The notes: generated by a model from the letters alone, not told the origin. Positions 23,739-36,200 are shown, counted from the stretch's first letter. The stretch is DNA of 64,000 nucleotides from Paragyromitra xinjiangensis (GCA_038503065.1 JBCAMK010000009.1:1116001-1180000); one strand, 5' to 3'. Made by a program: numbers and translations.

Positions 23739-24987
23739 ATGTCATTTCGCTATGGCTCGGTATCCTCTTCTGGGAATTCCAGCCCAAGCAGCCCAAGAAG
23801 AGATGGTTTAGCGATGAATTGGTAAATTTCAGTCCTACCCATCAGGAGACTGTAGTTCTCCTTCAATCATTATGCAGTCTTCAAATGGTTACAAACCCTG
23901 CTAACCTGCTTTTTGCAGGGTTCTCGACCACGTGCTCACTCATCCCACAACCTATGAATTTGCTCTACCTTTACGTACAATTTACACACTCAACTCTGCA
24001 ACACCTCATACTTCCCCGGCGGATTTTAAGATGCTGCTTCTGGAACATATATCCAATCTCCCTTCTCAACCATGCACTCTCCCACCTGTATTTTTGTCAA
24101 CCTTTGTTCGAAAAACCTTCCCTCTGGAGCTGGAAAATGTTGAATTCGACCAAGCATTGACTGCACTGGATTATATACGTGACCTTGAGGTCCGAAGGCA
24201 AAAGGAGTTGGAGAAAGCTGTTAGGGCGAGAGGTGAGAATGACATGAAAATCCAAGCTGTGAGAGCAAAGTCTATCAAAATCGAGAAGTTCTACGCGAGT
24301 GCTATTGCTGGGATCAGACGTTGGGTGAGTCTTTGAAATCTAAATATACCTCACTGCATATTATTGCGACAAAAACTAAATATTGTTGCCCAGACTTTGA
24401 TCCATGAGCTATCTCTTGAACCATTCAACAAATTCAACTGCATTGCTATCCTCAACACATTATATCCTATCGAAGAACCCGATATCAATTCTTTTCTTCC
24501 TGCGCCGATCCTCGCCAATCAACGCCACGCGCTGTGGAGATATATTACTGGGGTTGAAAAGAATGGAGCCGCAATTCTGGAGACTGTGCGTACTAGTGCT
24601 GGTGGTTGGCCTGGAGTCAGCGAAGCGGTCCATGCGTATCTAAGGCTATCGTTGGATATGATTCAGAATGCGGAGGAATTGGCTAGGCCCACAAGCATCG
24701 GAAGTTTCCGTTCCGAGGCAAGTTCAGTTGATGTCGATGTTGTACCGGTGAATAAATTGGGAAAAAGGGGAAGGAAGAAGTCTGGCTTTCTAAGAAGGGA
24801 TATGGGGCATGACTCGTCGGATTTTGAGACTGAAGTTAGCGGGAAGGCGAGCACGTTAGAACGGATAGTGAGAGGTTTGGTGAGGCTTGGATCATCCCAG
24901 CAGTTGGGATCGTCGAAGAAGATGGCATATGACAGCGATGTAGCTGTAAGCGACGAAGATATCAAGATGCGATATGCCCGATATTGA
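23739..24987 (+). CDS. Conserved-looking hypothetical protein, 360 aa
   Basis: Three exons: 23739-23821, 23919-24324 and 24394-24987, all in frame, 360 aa. The N-terminus is Ser/Pro-rich (MSFRYGSVSSSGNSSPSSP), followed by WVLDHVLTHPTTYEFALPLR and a helical region that looks folded. A charged coiled-coil segment comes next (YIRDLEVRRQKELEKAVRAR). Then HELSLEPFNKFNCIAILNTL, PAPILANQRHALWRYITGVE and a basic, Ser-rich tail (KLGKRGRKKSGFLRRD). I do not recognise a family. The strict three-exon frame and helical regularity suggest a genuine, probably Pezizomycotina-conserved intracellular protein. A CT-rich 5' leader precedes it. Confidence 0.78.
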
Positions 24988-27900
24988 CGAGTGCGATGAG
25001 CATGAAGCGGCACATTTGGAAGGGTGGAGTCGAGCATCTGGGGCTGGATTGGTCCTCATGGGGAAAACGAGCGAACGAATGTACGGGATGGGGCGGGAGG
25101 GGGGCGGCATATTTGATTTTTGTTGGCGCATTACACTCTTTTTTTTTCGGGCTGGCGCAGATACATACGTATATCACGAGACATGACCTACACATCAGCA
25201 TTGGGCAACATACACGGAACGGGGCGACCCAAACGGGACACGTGCAACGACTGCAAACGGTAACATCTTTGCACTACCTCTCTTACTAGCGAGAAATGCA
25301 AACATATTTCCGGAACTTGTATATGAATCGGGACGATGTTGAGTAACCGGGGAGGGGACGGAGGAGGATTATTCGTGTGATTTTTTTTCTTGTCTTATTT
25401 CTTTACAGTCCATTTAAGTTACTCTAGTGATTCTGCATGTACGTTTATGGAAAAGGAATTTTTGTGAGATCTTGGTTTCGGAAGTATTTTGCTCTTTCCC
25501 CTCATTCGATTGCATTTTGTTGACCATATTTATATCTATTTTTGGCACGCATATCATATTTTATTTAACGTTGAAACGATCAGAAAAAATCGCTAACTAC
25601 AGGCGGGGGTAACGGTGCTCTATTGTTCGGATTGTTTCTTTTTTCTTCTCTTTTCCAGTTGAATCGCAGATGCCAAGCGAGAAGGAAGTGGGGTTTTGTT
25701 GACCTTTTGGCTAAGCATGTACGGTATCATTGTAGTCCGTCGATCTGGAACGCATCTTGTTTCTGAGTTCGTTTTGGTTGGTTTAATTATTGGGTGTACT
25801 TATGCATTTACATTTTGCCAATTTATATACGATTTACTGCCCAGCCGTACTTGACTAAACCGTCGTATATTACATTTGCAATTGGTCCTTCTGAACACAA
25901 CCCATGATATTTCCCAGAGAACAGAGGGAATACCAACCATAAGTTATCTGAGCACGGTCTCCCAGATACAGTTGGCAGTTGCCCCTGTATCCAGCAAATA
26001 TTCCTCGGGCCTCAGTGGAACTCAACTTGGACGCCTAAAAAATCAGTTCCATTGGCGTGACCACGGCGAGCAACGCCTCAACTGCAGAGTGTTCTTGTCG
26101 TTCATGTTGTACGAACATATTATTAGTACTCTGATGATGTGTTTCCTCGCAAAAAGAAAGAAGGCAAAAGGAAAGAAAAACAAGAAAAAGAAAAAACAGG
26201 CACAAGTTTACCCCTTTTTAGGTGACCGTTACCTGTTACTTTTCGGAGTGGCTTCTGGTTCGGGAGGACTTATCAGATGCGAGATATAAGAGCGGAACAA
26301 AAAAATCTATCGATTCTTTGAAACCGGCCGTGAAATAAATCCGAGCCTGATTGTCACTCGACGTCTTGCATCGCTCGGCGAAAGTACGTGATGGTGGACG
26401 TGACTATCTCGGAATTACATAACAAACGCTAATAGGCGCTCAAGGTTTAACATGTTAGGATTGATTGAAGTTTATGAGCTGTTGCAATTGCGCAACTATA
26501 TTAAGCGATATATAGTCTCACTATTAATCTAGGCATAGTCCTCGAGAATCGAGACTCGGGTCCAGATTTAAGTTTCAAATCTCGGCCTCCGATCGAGACC
26601 GTTGCACAATCTATAGAGTTGACATCTTGAGAGTTTTTTTTTGCTTAGTTGGCGTTTCCCGCGGGCATAAAGTTTTACGTTTTGGGTTCCTCAACATATC
26701 AGCTGCAGCTTCCCTCTCCTTTCGGGGAACGGCTACTAACAAATCGGCAGGGTCTATCTAACAACGTTCTAGATTGTTTGGAGTTTGTTGAAGTTGTTGG
26801 GTAAGCTGATATAGCCCCACCACCATAATAGACAAAGGGGGAGATCACCAATGCTTGAATTCCTCTAGGTCTAATTCAACGCGAATCCGAGAACATATGT
26901 GAGCTTCTAAGCTTCCACGTCACAATCATCTATCAATGCATGAATCGTTTTTAGGATGAACCATCGTTATCGATAGGAATACACGTAACCCGAACCCAAG
27001 GCTTAGTTTAGACTTTGTGTCGATAATAATTTGATGTGTAACCTTATAGAAATATACATCTCTCAGCGTCTTCTGGGGGCAGATGTTTGCTCTCCAACTA
27101 GACGGACCATTCAGTAGTAGAACCTAGATAGATTAATCTGCCGTAGTAGCCGGGCTTGTCTAAAGGTTTAAACTTTCACGTGACTGCAGGCTCATGCGTG
27201 ACATCTTGGATTGTCACCCATGCCCGCCAATCGGCGCTGTCAAACCTGTCAAACCGACGTGGCTGGGCTTAGACGAAGCTATTCGACTTATCTACGGCCT
27301 TGCCGGCTAAGCCTGGCTCGCCGTCCTCCGAGTCCCCGATCCTCCTAGGCCTTGAGCGTTTAATTGGCCTTTGGTGGCCAGAACTGTGATCCGATGTGCA
27401 TTTGTTTGCAGTTCGACGCCTTCCATGTACAGTTCCATTTTAGGTAGGTTTAGGTAGCCCTGGTTATCAATAGGGGTAATTTAATCCCATTCGATTGGTG
27501 GGGCTTTATTCAAGGTTGATGAACGCGTTTGTAGTCTCGCTCTGTCCTCGGAGCCCCTCTCCCCCCACTTTCTCCTAAGTCACTGAGTTATGGCCTCTAT
27601 CTGTGGGAATCATTCTCACGGTGTCATTTGGACTTTTTCTACTACTTTAAGTTTCCTCGAGGTTCGAGGACTCGAGTTTCAATTTCTGCCCTATGCACGA
27701 CATCCCCTCGGGAGGTCAATCGTCGTCAACCCAGGCTACCAACCTTATGAACCTGAATTGATTAGGGCTGCTTAGATTTGCGAAGAAAATGGGTGGGTAC
27801 ATAGCACTAAAGCCTTACATGAAAGTGGACATAGCTCCCGAACAAAAAATTTACTTAAACCGAGTTACTCTGAGATTTGGGCTCTGATTGGCTGACGAGT

Positions 27901-29086
27901 AAAATTTCGTGACTCTAGATGTGCTAAGCCCGGGTGTCTCCGTACTAACAGCGTTAACAGATCCAATCATTTTGGTAGCACAGATTGACGACACCGATTG
28001 GTGGTTATCGAGGCCCTGGTCGGGCGATCAATGATCCCGTGATCTTCGAAGCTTAAATATAACTAACATTCACCGCGTCACTGGCGATCCTCTTCTTAAG
28101 AAGCAAACGCCCCGTACTTGTGTGCACTACAGAATCAAGGATCAACCACCAAAGCCGAGAATCTAGTCATAATCATAGAGAGTCATCTAGATCTCTCCTC
28201 TCGCGTTCTAGTACCGTCGGTGCCTCATCGATCTTGCTCGTTTATTTACCCCAACCAAGCCATATTGCCGTCCATTCCCTGGAGCACTTTTTATGCTTTC
28301 TTTTTAGTGGTACGTGCACGCAAGAAGAATTGACCTGTGGTCTCAAACTTGGGCCTTGAGTCTAGTTGGGCCCTGACACATGGGGGAATAAAAAAAGGCA
28401 AAAAACTGGTTTAGCTATTAAAATGTCGCTTACCAGGGAACTCCGTCTGAGTCAAGCATGGAATTGAACATGGGTTTCAGTTACTTGAGCGTAGATTACA
28501 GGTTTTCGTAATCTACGTTTGGCAACATCACGGGTAATCACTCAAGCCTGGGCTCCTCGAGTCAGAGTGGGTCAGGACTATCCATGCCGAGCTTTGAACC
28601 CAGCTTGAACGGTTTAGTGTGCATTAATGCCGCATATTCTCCTTACAGCGAACAGATTTGGACTGAGACTACATTATCGGAACATATTTCTATTGGTTGA
28701 AATGGTAGGATTCTTACTATTCGAGTTAGATTTGGTGTTGATTTGGTGTATCTAATTGTGTCACAACATCCATTTGGCTATTCGGGATACAGCCCTTATC
28801 CCATGATCTCTTCCCGGCCCGGCCCCGCTCGCCTTGATCGAGAAAATATGATATTTTCCTCACCTCTTTTAGGTTTGCGTCACTACTTGTCACTCGCCTA
28901 GGGAAGACCGCAGTGAACTGCTAGATTTTGAGAACATATTTATTTTCACTGCGAAAACTATATTACTGGGTCTACCAGCTATCCAAATATACGTAGGGGG
29001 AAGAAAAGAAGTAACATTTCTTTTCGTCCGCAAAAGCTGAGAAATTGACAAATTGAGTTGTACTATTTCAAACTGGTATTATGTAT
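24988..29086. other. Large gene-free region
   Basis: 4.1 kb without a supported gene on either strand. ORFs up to 137 codons (25876-26289) are low-complexity or random-looking. It includes the 3' UTR of the gene ending at 24987 and a perfect hairpin at 28490-28517. No transposase, reverse transcriptase or terminal repeats were found. Confidence 0.55.
28490..28517. repeat. Perfect 10-bp inverted repeat with 8-nt loop
   Basis: cgtagattac (28490-28499) is followed by aggttttc and then gtaatctacg (28508-28517), a perfect 10-bp stem. It lies in the 4.1-kb gene-free region with no gene within 500 bp on either side. Function unknown. Confidence 0.8.
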
Positions 29087-30615
29087 TCATTCCTTCCTTA
29101 GCAACTCTTTTGATAAGTAGATGATAGGTGGTATTTGATACTCGTTCCCCTTATTTAGTCCGATATGTGTGTAAACGTCTTTTAATTCAGGTCAGTCTTC
29201 CCCATCCTCTAGATACTCACGATTTTGCTTACCTGGCTTGTACGATATCGTCTTTCCGTTGCAAAACCCTAATTCCTCTAACTGCAAGAGCACTTGTTCC
29301 CACATCTCACAATCAGTACTTTGCAACACAACACTGGAATGCCGCATGTGGGAAGGGCTTACCTCTCATAACATCCTCCTTGTCCGCAAAATCATGGGTA
29401 TAAACGCAGATCACAGGCGACCTCCCAGAGCCGTCGCTCGTCGCAATTTTAGCAGCTACTCCTAGTTTACCCGTATTGGTAGCGCGGGCGACCTTACTCC
29501 AGGCTATATCTGCAAAAGTCGGTTTAGGAAAAAGCATCCACTACAAAATGCCATCACGATATTTTCAGCAAAAAACCAAGACGAGAGGGTATATAGAATT
29601 GACCTTTCCAACAGTGAGACTTGTCGCTGATGCAATTGTTAGAATAGTTTGCTTTAGTGATTCAGCATGTTGTTTCTTTGCAATATTTCTGGTCTTCTTC
29701 ATCATGGATTATCACTCAGCATTTAGTGCATCAACGTATAAGCATCACACCTCATCAAGGTCAAAAAGAGGCAACCGAACCGCGTCTAGTGAATCATCGT
29801 TTATGATTCTAGCTAATTCCTGTCGCGCTTTTGCTAGAGGTTCTTTCAGGAGAGCTTCTGCAGCGGCGAAACCAACCCCATATTCATGCTCAGCATTGGG
29901 GTTGGCTATCCAAATCCATGGTCCAACTGCGATACTTGTTTGCGACGGAATACAACGAGCTAAGAACTGGTCTATGTCTTCTCCAAGCTACGAAGGTTTT
30001 GAATAAGCTATCCGCTGAAACTGGTGAATGGGATGAGAGAAAAGCAGTTGGGAGGACACATAACGTACCTTCCATGCTGTAGGAACGCTTTCATACGGAT
30101 TATACAACCTCTCCTCACTCTCATCCCTCCTCCCTTTTCTTGCTACGTCGGATGCTTTGGCAACAGTTCTTAGATCTGGTAGTCGATTCTCCCACAAATC
30201 TACAGTGTTGATCTTGGCGGCTTTGTCTTCGAGATGTTGCTTTTCCCCGCCGTTACCTAAAATAAGCCTTGCTTCATTAGCTTCTCTGTTCGCTGCTCCC
30301 GACCGTAGGAAATAACTGTGGAAAAGACGACTCCTCACTGATACAATCCAAAATATCGACCATAACAACATCCTCGTCGACGGGGGTGAGATGTTCTTTC
30401 AGGCATGCCGTAGTTCTTAAGCAGTCTTGGTCCATAACTTGCGAAGTGGTCGTGGGAGAGCTCTTATCTGTAGCTTGCGAGCTGGGCTTGATCCAGGATG
30501 CTGGTGGCTTCGCGGCACCTGTGGAGAGTGGGCTATTTCGCAAGTGCCGAGCTCCTGAAGATCTAAGCCTAGGACCGAGCCTTCGAGAACTGAAAATTAG
30601 AGGCAATCTCAACAT
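29087..30615 (-). CDS. DUF1917 / BLES03-like protein (eIF4E-like fold family)
   Basis: Fungal member of the DUF1917/UPF0696 group related to animal BLES03 (C11orf68), whose fold resembles eIF4E; biochemical role unknown. Seven exons (minus): 30339-30615, 30069-30292, 29749-29987, 29604-29688, 29363-29540, 29233-29277 and 29087-29178, giving 379 aa. Family blocks in order: NPYESVPTAWK, then AVGPWIWIANPN, TVGKWMLFPKPTFADIAWSK, GKLGVAAKIATSDG, ICVYTHDFADKEDV and ISYKPDVYTHIGL, ending LSKELLRKE. All junctions keep frame. The first intron (30293-30338, 46 nt) and the start codon are the weakest parts: the ATG at 30613-30615 is the first in frame, but a downstream Met (MDQD) is also possible. It is divergent from DPH7, 186 bp away. 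Confidence 0.82.
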
Positions 30616-30801
30616 CAGCAACAGCAATTGGTTTCCCGAGCCTTCGCTGATATGAAGGTTAAATTACACCTTCGGACATCAGCGCCGGGGCCAAGGCAGC
30701 CACAACAGCTTGATTTTGAGCCTCGCTGCCAAGAAACCCCACCGCCAAGGCTGCAAGGCTTTCTCGCTGTTTTCCCCACCACCACGGGAAGCCAAATCGA
30801 A
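30616..30801. promoter_or_regulatory. Divergent promoter region DUF1917-like gene / DPH7
   Basis: 186 bp between the chosen start codons. If DPH7 begins at the upstream in-frame ATG near 30653, the spacer is shorter still. No specific site recognised. Confidence 0.4.
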
Positions 30802-31943
30802 ATGTCAACTCTAAAAGGGGCAGAAGCTCTCCCCATGAAATCTCTCCGGACAGTCTATACTGATCTGCCCCCATCATGCGTTCTTCACGCACCTCAGAAC
30901 CCCGATTTGATCGTGGTGGGAACCTATTATCTTGACGAATCAGCCACAGTCCTTGAGGAGAAGAAAACCGGCAGTCTTCTTTTATATCAGCAAATCCCCT
31001 CAAGTGACGGGTCTAGAAACAATGACCTGTGCGTCTTCGCCTACCTCACATCATTTCCGATGTCCTGAGACAAAAAGAAAGGGGGAAATTAAGGTTCAGC
31101 CCCACTGATGCCGTTTTCCGCATTCACAGACAACTGCTTCAGACTCTTCCCACACAGGCAATCCTAGATATCAAATTTTCTCCCCATGATTTGTCCCTCC
31201 TTGGCGTCGCGCAATCGCTTGGTTTCCTCTCGTTTTACCGTCTTGATTCCGAGAAGGCAACTTTTGTCCTCGACTCTCAACACCGTCTCTGCGATCCAAC
31301 TATCTTGGTCCTGGCACTCACCTTCTCACCAACATCGCCGGAGCACCTCGCACTCACACTCTCATCTGGGGAGGTCGCATTGTTCTCCTTGAGCCTTGGG
31401 GAAATTATATATCAGTACCATCCCCATGAACTCGAAGCGTGGACCTGTGAGTTTTCATCGGACGGGAAGACACTTTATTCTGGTGGGGACGATTCAGTGT
31501 TTTGCGCGCAGAGCCTGGGCGCGGAGACACAGCTGTGGAAGGATCGGAAAACACATCAAGCTGGGGTCACGGCCATACTTGCGAGAGAAGGTGTTAACAA
31601 TACTATTCTAACAGGCTCATATGATGAGTGGCTGCGGGTGTTTGATTTCCGGATAAGAAAGGTCGTGGAAGATGTCAGGCTTGGAGGAGGGGTATGGAGG
31701 CTCCACATGCGGGATGAAAACTCGGTGTTGGCAAGCTGTATGCATGCTGGGGCTAGGATAGTTTCGGTGCCTGATGGAAAACCGCTGAGTGTCGTTGCAA
31801 AATTCGAGGAGCACGAAAGCATGAACTATGGAAGTCATATTCATAGTTCTAGGCCAGACAGTGTTGTGTCGTGTAGCTTTTATGACAAGAGATTATGTAT
31901 CTGGTCTATTCGAGAGAGCAAACTCCTCCAGTATGATCCTTGA
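30802..31943 (+). CDS. DPH7: DPH7, diphthine methylesterase (WD40)
   Basis: WD-repeat enzyme that removes the methyl ester from diphthine methyl ester on translation elongation factor 2 during diphthamide synthesis (yeast Rrt2/Dph7). Exons: 30802-31028 and 31082-31943, giving 362 aa. The N-terminus has LPPSCVLHAPQNPDLIVVGT and a Ser/Gly-rich turn before SLLLYQQ. The WD blades include LDIKFSPHDLSLLGVA and EAWTCEFSSDGKTLYSGGDD, followed by the diagnostic ILTGSYDEWLRVFDFR and GGGVWRLHM, and finally SCSFYDKRLCIWSI. The start at 30802 is chosen by alignment to family length; an upstream in-frame ATG at about 30653 would add 50 basic residues. It converges on RPN12 with only 69 bp between stop codons. 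Confidence 0.9.
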
Positions 31944-32012
31944 GCACAAGAAAAAAATAACAGAATTTTGTATCCATGTAAAGAAAATACTACAAAGCGC
32001 TAACAATGCTGT

Positions 32013-32970
32013 TTACACAATGGTTTCTAGTTCGTGGGCGTAGCCGATTGTGTTCTCGATGATTGTCACGCTGGCGAGGGCTTCCTTCTCTGATTCCTCA
32101 ACGGGGAAATACACTCTTCCGTCTCGAACCTCCCATCCTTTCTGTAATAGATAATCCATTAGTATACCGAGAGAACCTGTGTAGTAGTGTAGCGGGAAGG
32201 TGGGGAGGGAGTGGGGGAAGTCAATACTCCCGAAAAACGCATCCAAATGAAGTGCTTACCTCTTTTGCAAACTGAATCACCGCACCATCAGAATCGAGAA
32301 AGAGTAAATTCTTAGCATTCGATATCGGCAGCGAAGCATAGGCCTTCTCCGAACAAGTCGCAATCTCGTTACGGATGGTCCCAACAAGCACCTATGCATC
32401 CCATCAACAACCCCACCCCTTTATCATCACTCCCGGAATCAAACTCACCTGCGAGAAAAGCGCATACTCCTCGCTCGGCACCTGCGAGCTCTTCGTCGCA
32501 TTCCACACTTTATCATAGCTCCCTTCCATCAACCACCTCTCAAGCATGATCGGATGCTTAATAAACGGATCTTCCTCTGGTGCTTCTAGGTTTTCTAACG
32601 TAGTGTGGAAATCCGCAATATCATTCTTACTCAGTAACAGTAGCAAATGCAGTCCGACAATCTTGCTCCGGTGTGGACTCGGTGATTTGGCAGATAACCG
32701 GGCATCTTCATAGAACGGCTGCAGCTGCGAATAGTACCGGCTGAATGCCGCGTCGTCCGTCTGGTGTATACTCGTCAAAGCACCGATCTCAAGGACCTCC
32801 CGTGCGAGGAGGAGTGTTGGGACTGGGGTGGACGCTGCTGGGATAAGGGCGTTGCGTTCGAGGAGAGCTAGCTTTAGGGCCGAGAGGGCTCTGGAAGCGG
32901 TGGTGTAGTCACCTTTGGAAACGCTAGACAGAAGGCTGGTGTGGAGGGATTTGAGTTCTCTGTCAGACAT
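32013..32970 (-). CDS. RPN12: RPN12, 26S proteasome regulatory lid subunit
   Basis: PCI-domain subunit of the 19S lid (PSMD8 family), needed for assembly of the 26S proteasome. Exons (minus): 32449-32970, 32260-32391 and 32013-32141, giving 260 aa, near the yeast length. Family features: N-terminal helical repeats (SLLSSVSKGDYTTASRALSA), then REVLEIGALTSIHQTDDAAF, FSRYYSQLQPFYED, GLHLLLLLSKNDIADFHTTL and HPIMLERWLMEGSYDKVW. The winged-helix PCI part follows (TIRNEIATCSEKAYASLP, AKNLLFL) and the end IENTIGYAHELETIV. All introns have standard GT-AG ends. Note that 5' (upstream) neighbour UGGT is on the same strand, 238 bp away. Confidence 0.95.
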
Positions 32971-33208
32971 TGTTGATAACCGGAATGATGGAAATGCTGG
33001 TTAATGGAGATGGGGATGGGAGATTTGATGATGGTGGAGATGTTGAAGGAAGACGTGTTGGGCCCGTGCTAGTGGGGGAGGTTACTTCGTCACTCCCAGG
33101 CAGGGTTACACAACAAATCCCCAAAAGATGCTTTCATTATTTTCATACAAGCTATGCAACTACATGTAATTCTTAAAGATGGATATTCTAAGCTTTTGAA
33201 GCTACAAT

Positions 33209-36200
33209 CTAAAGTTCGTCCTTTTCAGGAAGCCTTTGCGCTGGACTCTCCGCAGCAGACGTTCCCTCTGCCGGTGAATCCTTCAACACATCCGTCAGAT
33301 GCCCTACTGTCTCTCCCTCCTTCTTTAAGCTCTTCCTCGCCAACGCCGCAACCTCCTGGTCATATGAAGTCCACTCCGGTACCTGTCTTCTAGCCCTATC
33401 CAGCTTCGGCTCCTTCGTCATCGGGTTATTACATAGATCGATTGTCTTCGCTGTCTTCAAGCTCTCATCACTACACCAGGTTTCACACCAAAGCCAGTCC
33501 TGAGGGAGCGAGTGAATTGGAAGCATGCTCTGCATGTGGTTAGGAAGATCTTGGTCGAGGTTGGACAAACTTTGGGGATCCGCGGATAGTTGGTGGTATT
33601 GCCCACGAAGGCGGTCACCAGCAGCAATTTGACGGAAACGCTTGAGGTCTACAACATACAGGGCACTTGGGGGTGAATAGTCAGCTCACCGCTCACTCAC
33701 GAATGAAAACAACCTGTGTTAACTAACCTGATATGATATGGCAGTCCCTTCAAGAACTTCTCCCAGTAGCCTTGCTTCCAGAATCGGAATCCTTCAATCT
33801 CTTCACGAGAATCACACATGGGTGTGAACCCATATGGAGCACCTTGAAGGTCGAGATCAACAAGTTCTTTCATATCAGTCCTGACAATCTGATCCGCATC
33901 GACGAAGATGACCTTATCGAGATCCAGAGGGAACAAGACATCAAGGAACAAGATCTTGTATCCCCAAATCTCACGCTGTTTCTCCTTCTGAGCGCGGAGC
34001 CAATGCGGCCACTTATAAGTAACTAGCTCGTATTCAAACCCATACTCTTTCGCCATTGTTGGAATAAAGTCCTATTACACTTTGTTAGAGAATTTGCCAT
34101 CATTTTCATAAGGGCCAGCACATACCTTGAATGACGGCGAGAGGAAATTCTCAATAAACCAAAACTTAACCGTCTTATTCGTATGCTTCATGACACTCAG
34201 CATCATGATATTCAGGAACCGCTCATACAAATGCCCGCTCGCAACCGAGAAAATATTAATCTCCGCTTGCGGCTTCGTTTCTGGATCAGTCGACTTAAGT
34301 AGTCCTGCATCAACCATGAGATTCTCTGCCTTCTTCATCAGCTTTGAGGCAAAATCACCCATACCCCTCGAGCTCGTTGACGCCTCCAACACATCCTCAG
34401 CCTCCATGCCTGGCTTTCTCGATAACCTAGGGAACAAAGTTGCGCCCTGGAAACTCATTAACACGATCTCAGACTCCTTATCATTCGTGTCTGTTCCCTG
34501 TCCACCATAACCACCCGTTGTTCCAGCGCTGTCGATATGGAAGATCTCTGTCGAGCGTCCTTCCTTTAGCTCCATCTTCCAGAATCCTGGGTTCGCCTTG
34601 AACTGGAAGTAGCCCAAGTTCGCCATGACGATTGTATCCGCAAAGTGCGGCTCCTTCTCTGTTCCAAGGACTAATTGAGCTCCTTTTGGTGCACCACCGG
34701 CAGTGACATCCTGGGAGTGGCCTTCGATGAGGATACTGCGGAGTTCGTAGAGAGCCTCGACGTCACTACCCTTGAGTCGGTCTTTGAGAGATTCGAGCTT
34801 CAGGTTGTCGAGATCATAGATACACTCCTCAGGATTTACCAACCAGGATGGGGGAACATCCATGCTAAGAGAGAGGAGCGGGAGTTCTGGGATATTCTCA
34901 AAGCGAGCTCTCGGATCAATAAGGCGGCTGTACAAAAGTACCATCAGCTAATTATTCAACGCCCAAATGAACGGGGTGAGAACATACCCAGCATCGTCAA
35001 ATTTTGGTGCAGAGTTAAGAACGTGTCTATAAAATCTCTTCACAGGCAACTCCCCAACCATCCTCTGCGGATTCAAATAAACCCTCAAATACACGCCATC
35101 CATCTCACTTAATACTTTCAGGATTGGCACGACCTTCTGTGCCATCTCGCTCGCCGGATCCACGCTTGCTACAACCTGGAAGGTTGCACTATCCCGACTT
35201 CCATTCTCAATAGTCGTATGCTCTCCCTTCCACAGCTCGAAAAACGCATCGGTCCTTGCCAGCGCCGGGGTGTCAAAAAGTCCATTTGGAGCCTCGGAAG
35301 CGCTCGTCAACGCAACCAGATTTGTTAACTCCGCAGACTTTCCATCCAACCTCTCGAGCACACCAAGCGCGTCTGCTGCAGTCAAAACTGGTACGATGCG
35401 CCGGGACCACTCGTAGTCTAGTAATTGCTTAAAATCTTCCGCATCGAAAGCATCGCTGATAGGAATAGGCCCAATAACCCGACCATTAACTACCAGTCCA
35501 CGCTGCCCAGGCTTGAACCCCGCCTTTTGGGCCAGCCCTCGCGCCGACTCCCAGAATCTACCAGCCTCGATATGATCCGGGTACGACCAACTCGCACTTT
35601 TAACATCCGGCTGAGACCTTCCCATCAGCATCTCGATCTTCGGCAACTCAATATGGGCCTGCTCTAGTTTCACCTCCTCTAGAAGCTGCTGAAACCTCTC
35701 CGGCACAGAAAAGAAATCCACTTGCTGTAGCTGATACAACAGCGTACTCAGCGATGCTGTTCCCGCCATCACCTCCGGATTATTAACCAGAACTAGATCA
35801 ACCCCGGAGGAATCTTTCTGAAGCCCTGCAGCACCCTGCAGAAGCTGGCAACCGTCCTTCTCGTCGAAATCGCCAATTACCCAGATGGTCGTCCTGGAAA
35901 GCTTTGTGGGCCTATCCGTGTGAACTTTTGGTAGGTGCTGGAACACATCCGCGTATTCGTTCACTAACTCAACAGTATTGACCAGTACAACCTTCGTCTC
36001 ATCCTCAGGGATGATATAGGCGTTCCTCCTCGCCACCGCACCCATGAGCAGGAGTTCCGCAAGATCGCTGTTATCATTGACAAGCTCCTCGTAGACCGCA
36101 CGTTGTGTAACCTGAACATCTGCTTGGAGACGCGCACTCATACCCTGCATCCAGCCTTCGTCTCGCGGGAGGTACAAGCCATTGATAAAGATGGGAGGAA

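Noticed and set aside
25876..26289. 137-codon ORF in the 4.1-kb gap
   Set aside because: The end is a Lys-rich low-complexity run and the start shows nothing recognisable; no supporting splice sites.
29988..30371. 127-codon minus ORF as a separate small gene
   Set aside because: It is exon 2 of the DUF1917-like gene plus intron read-through on both sides.
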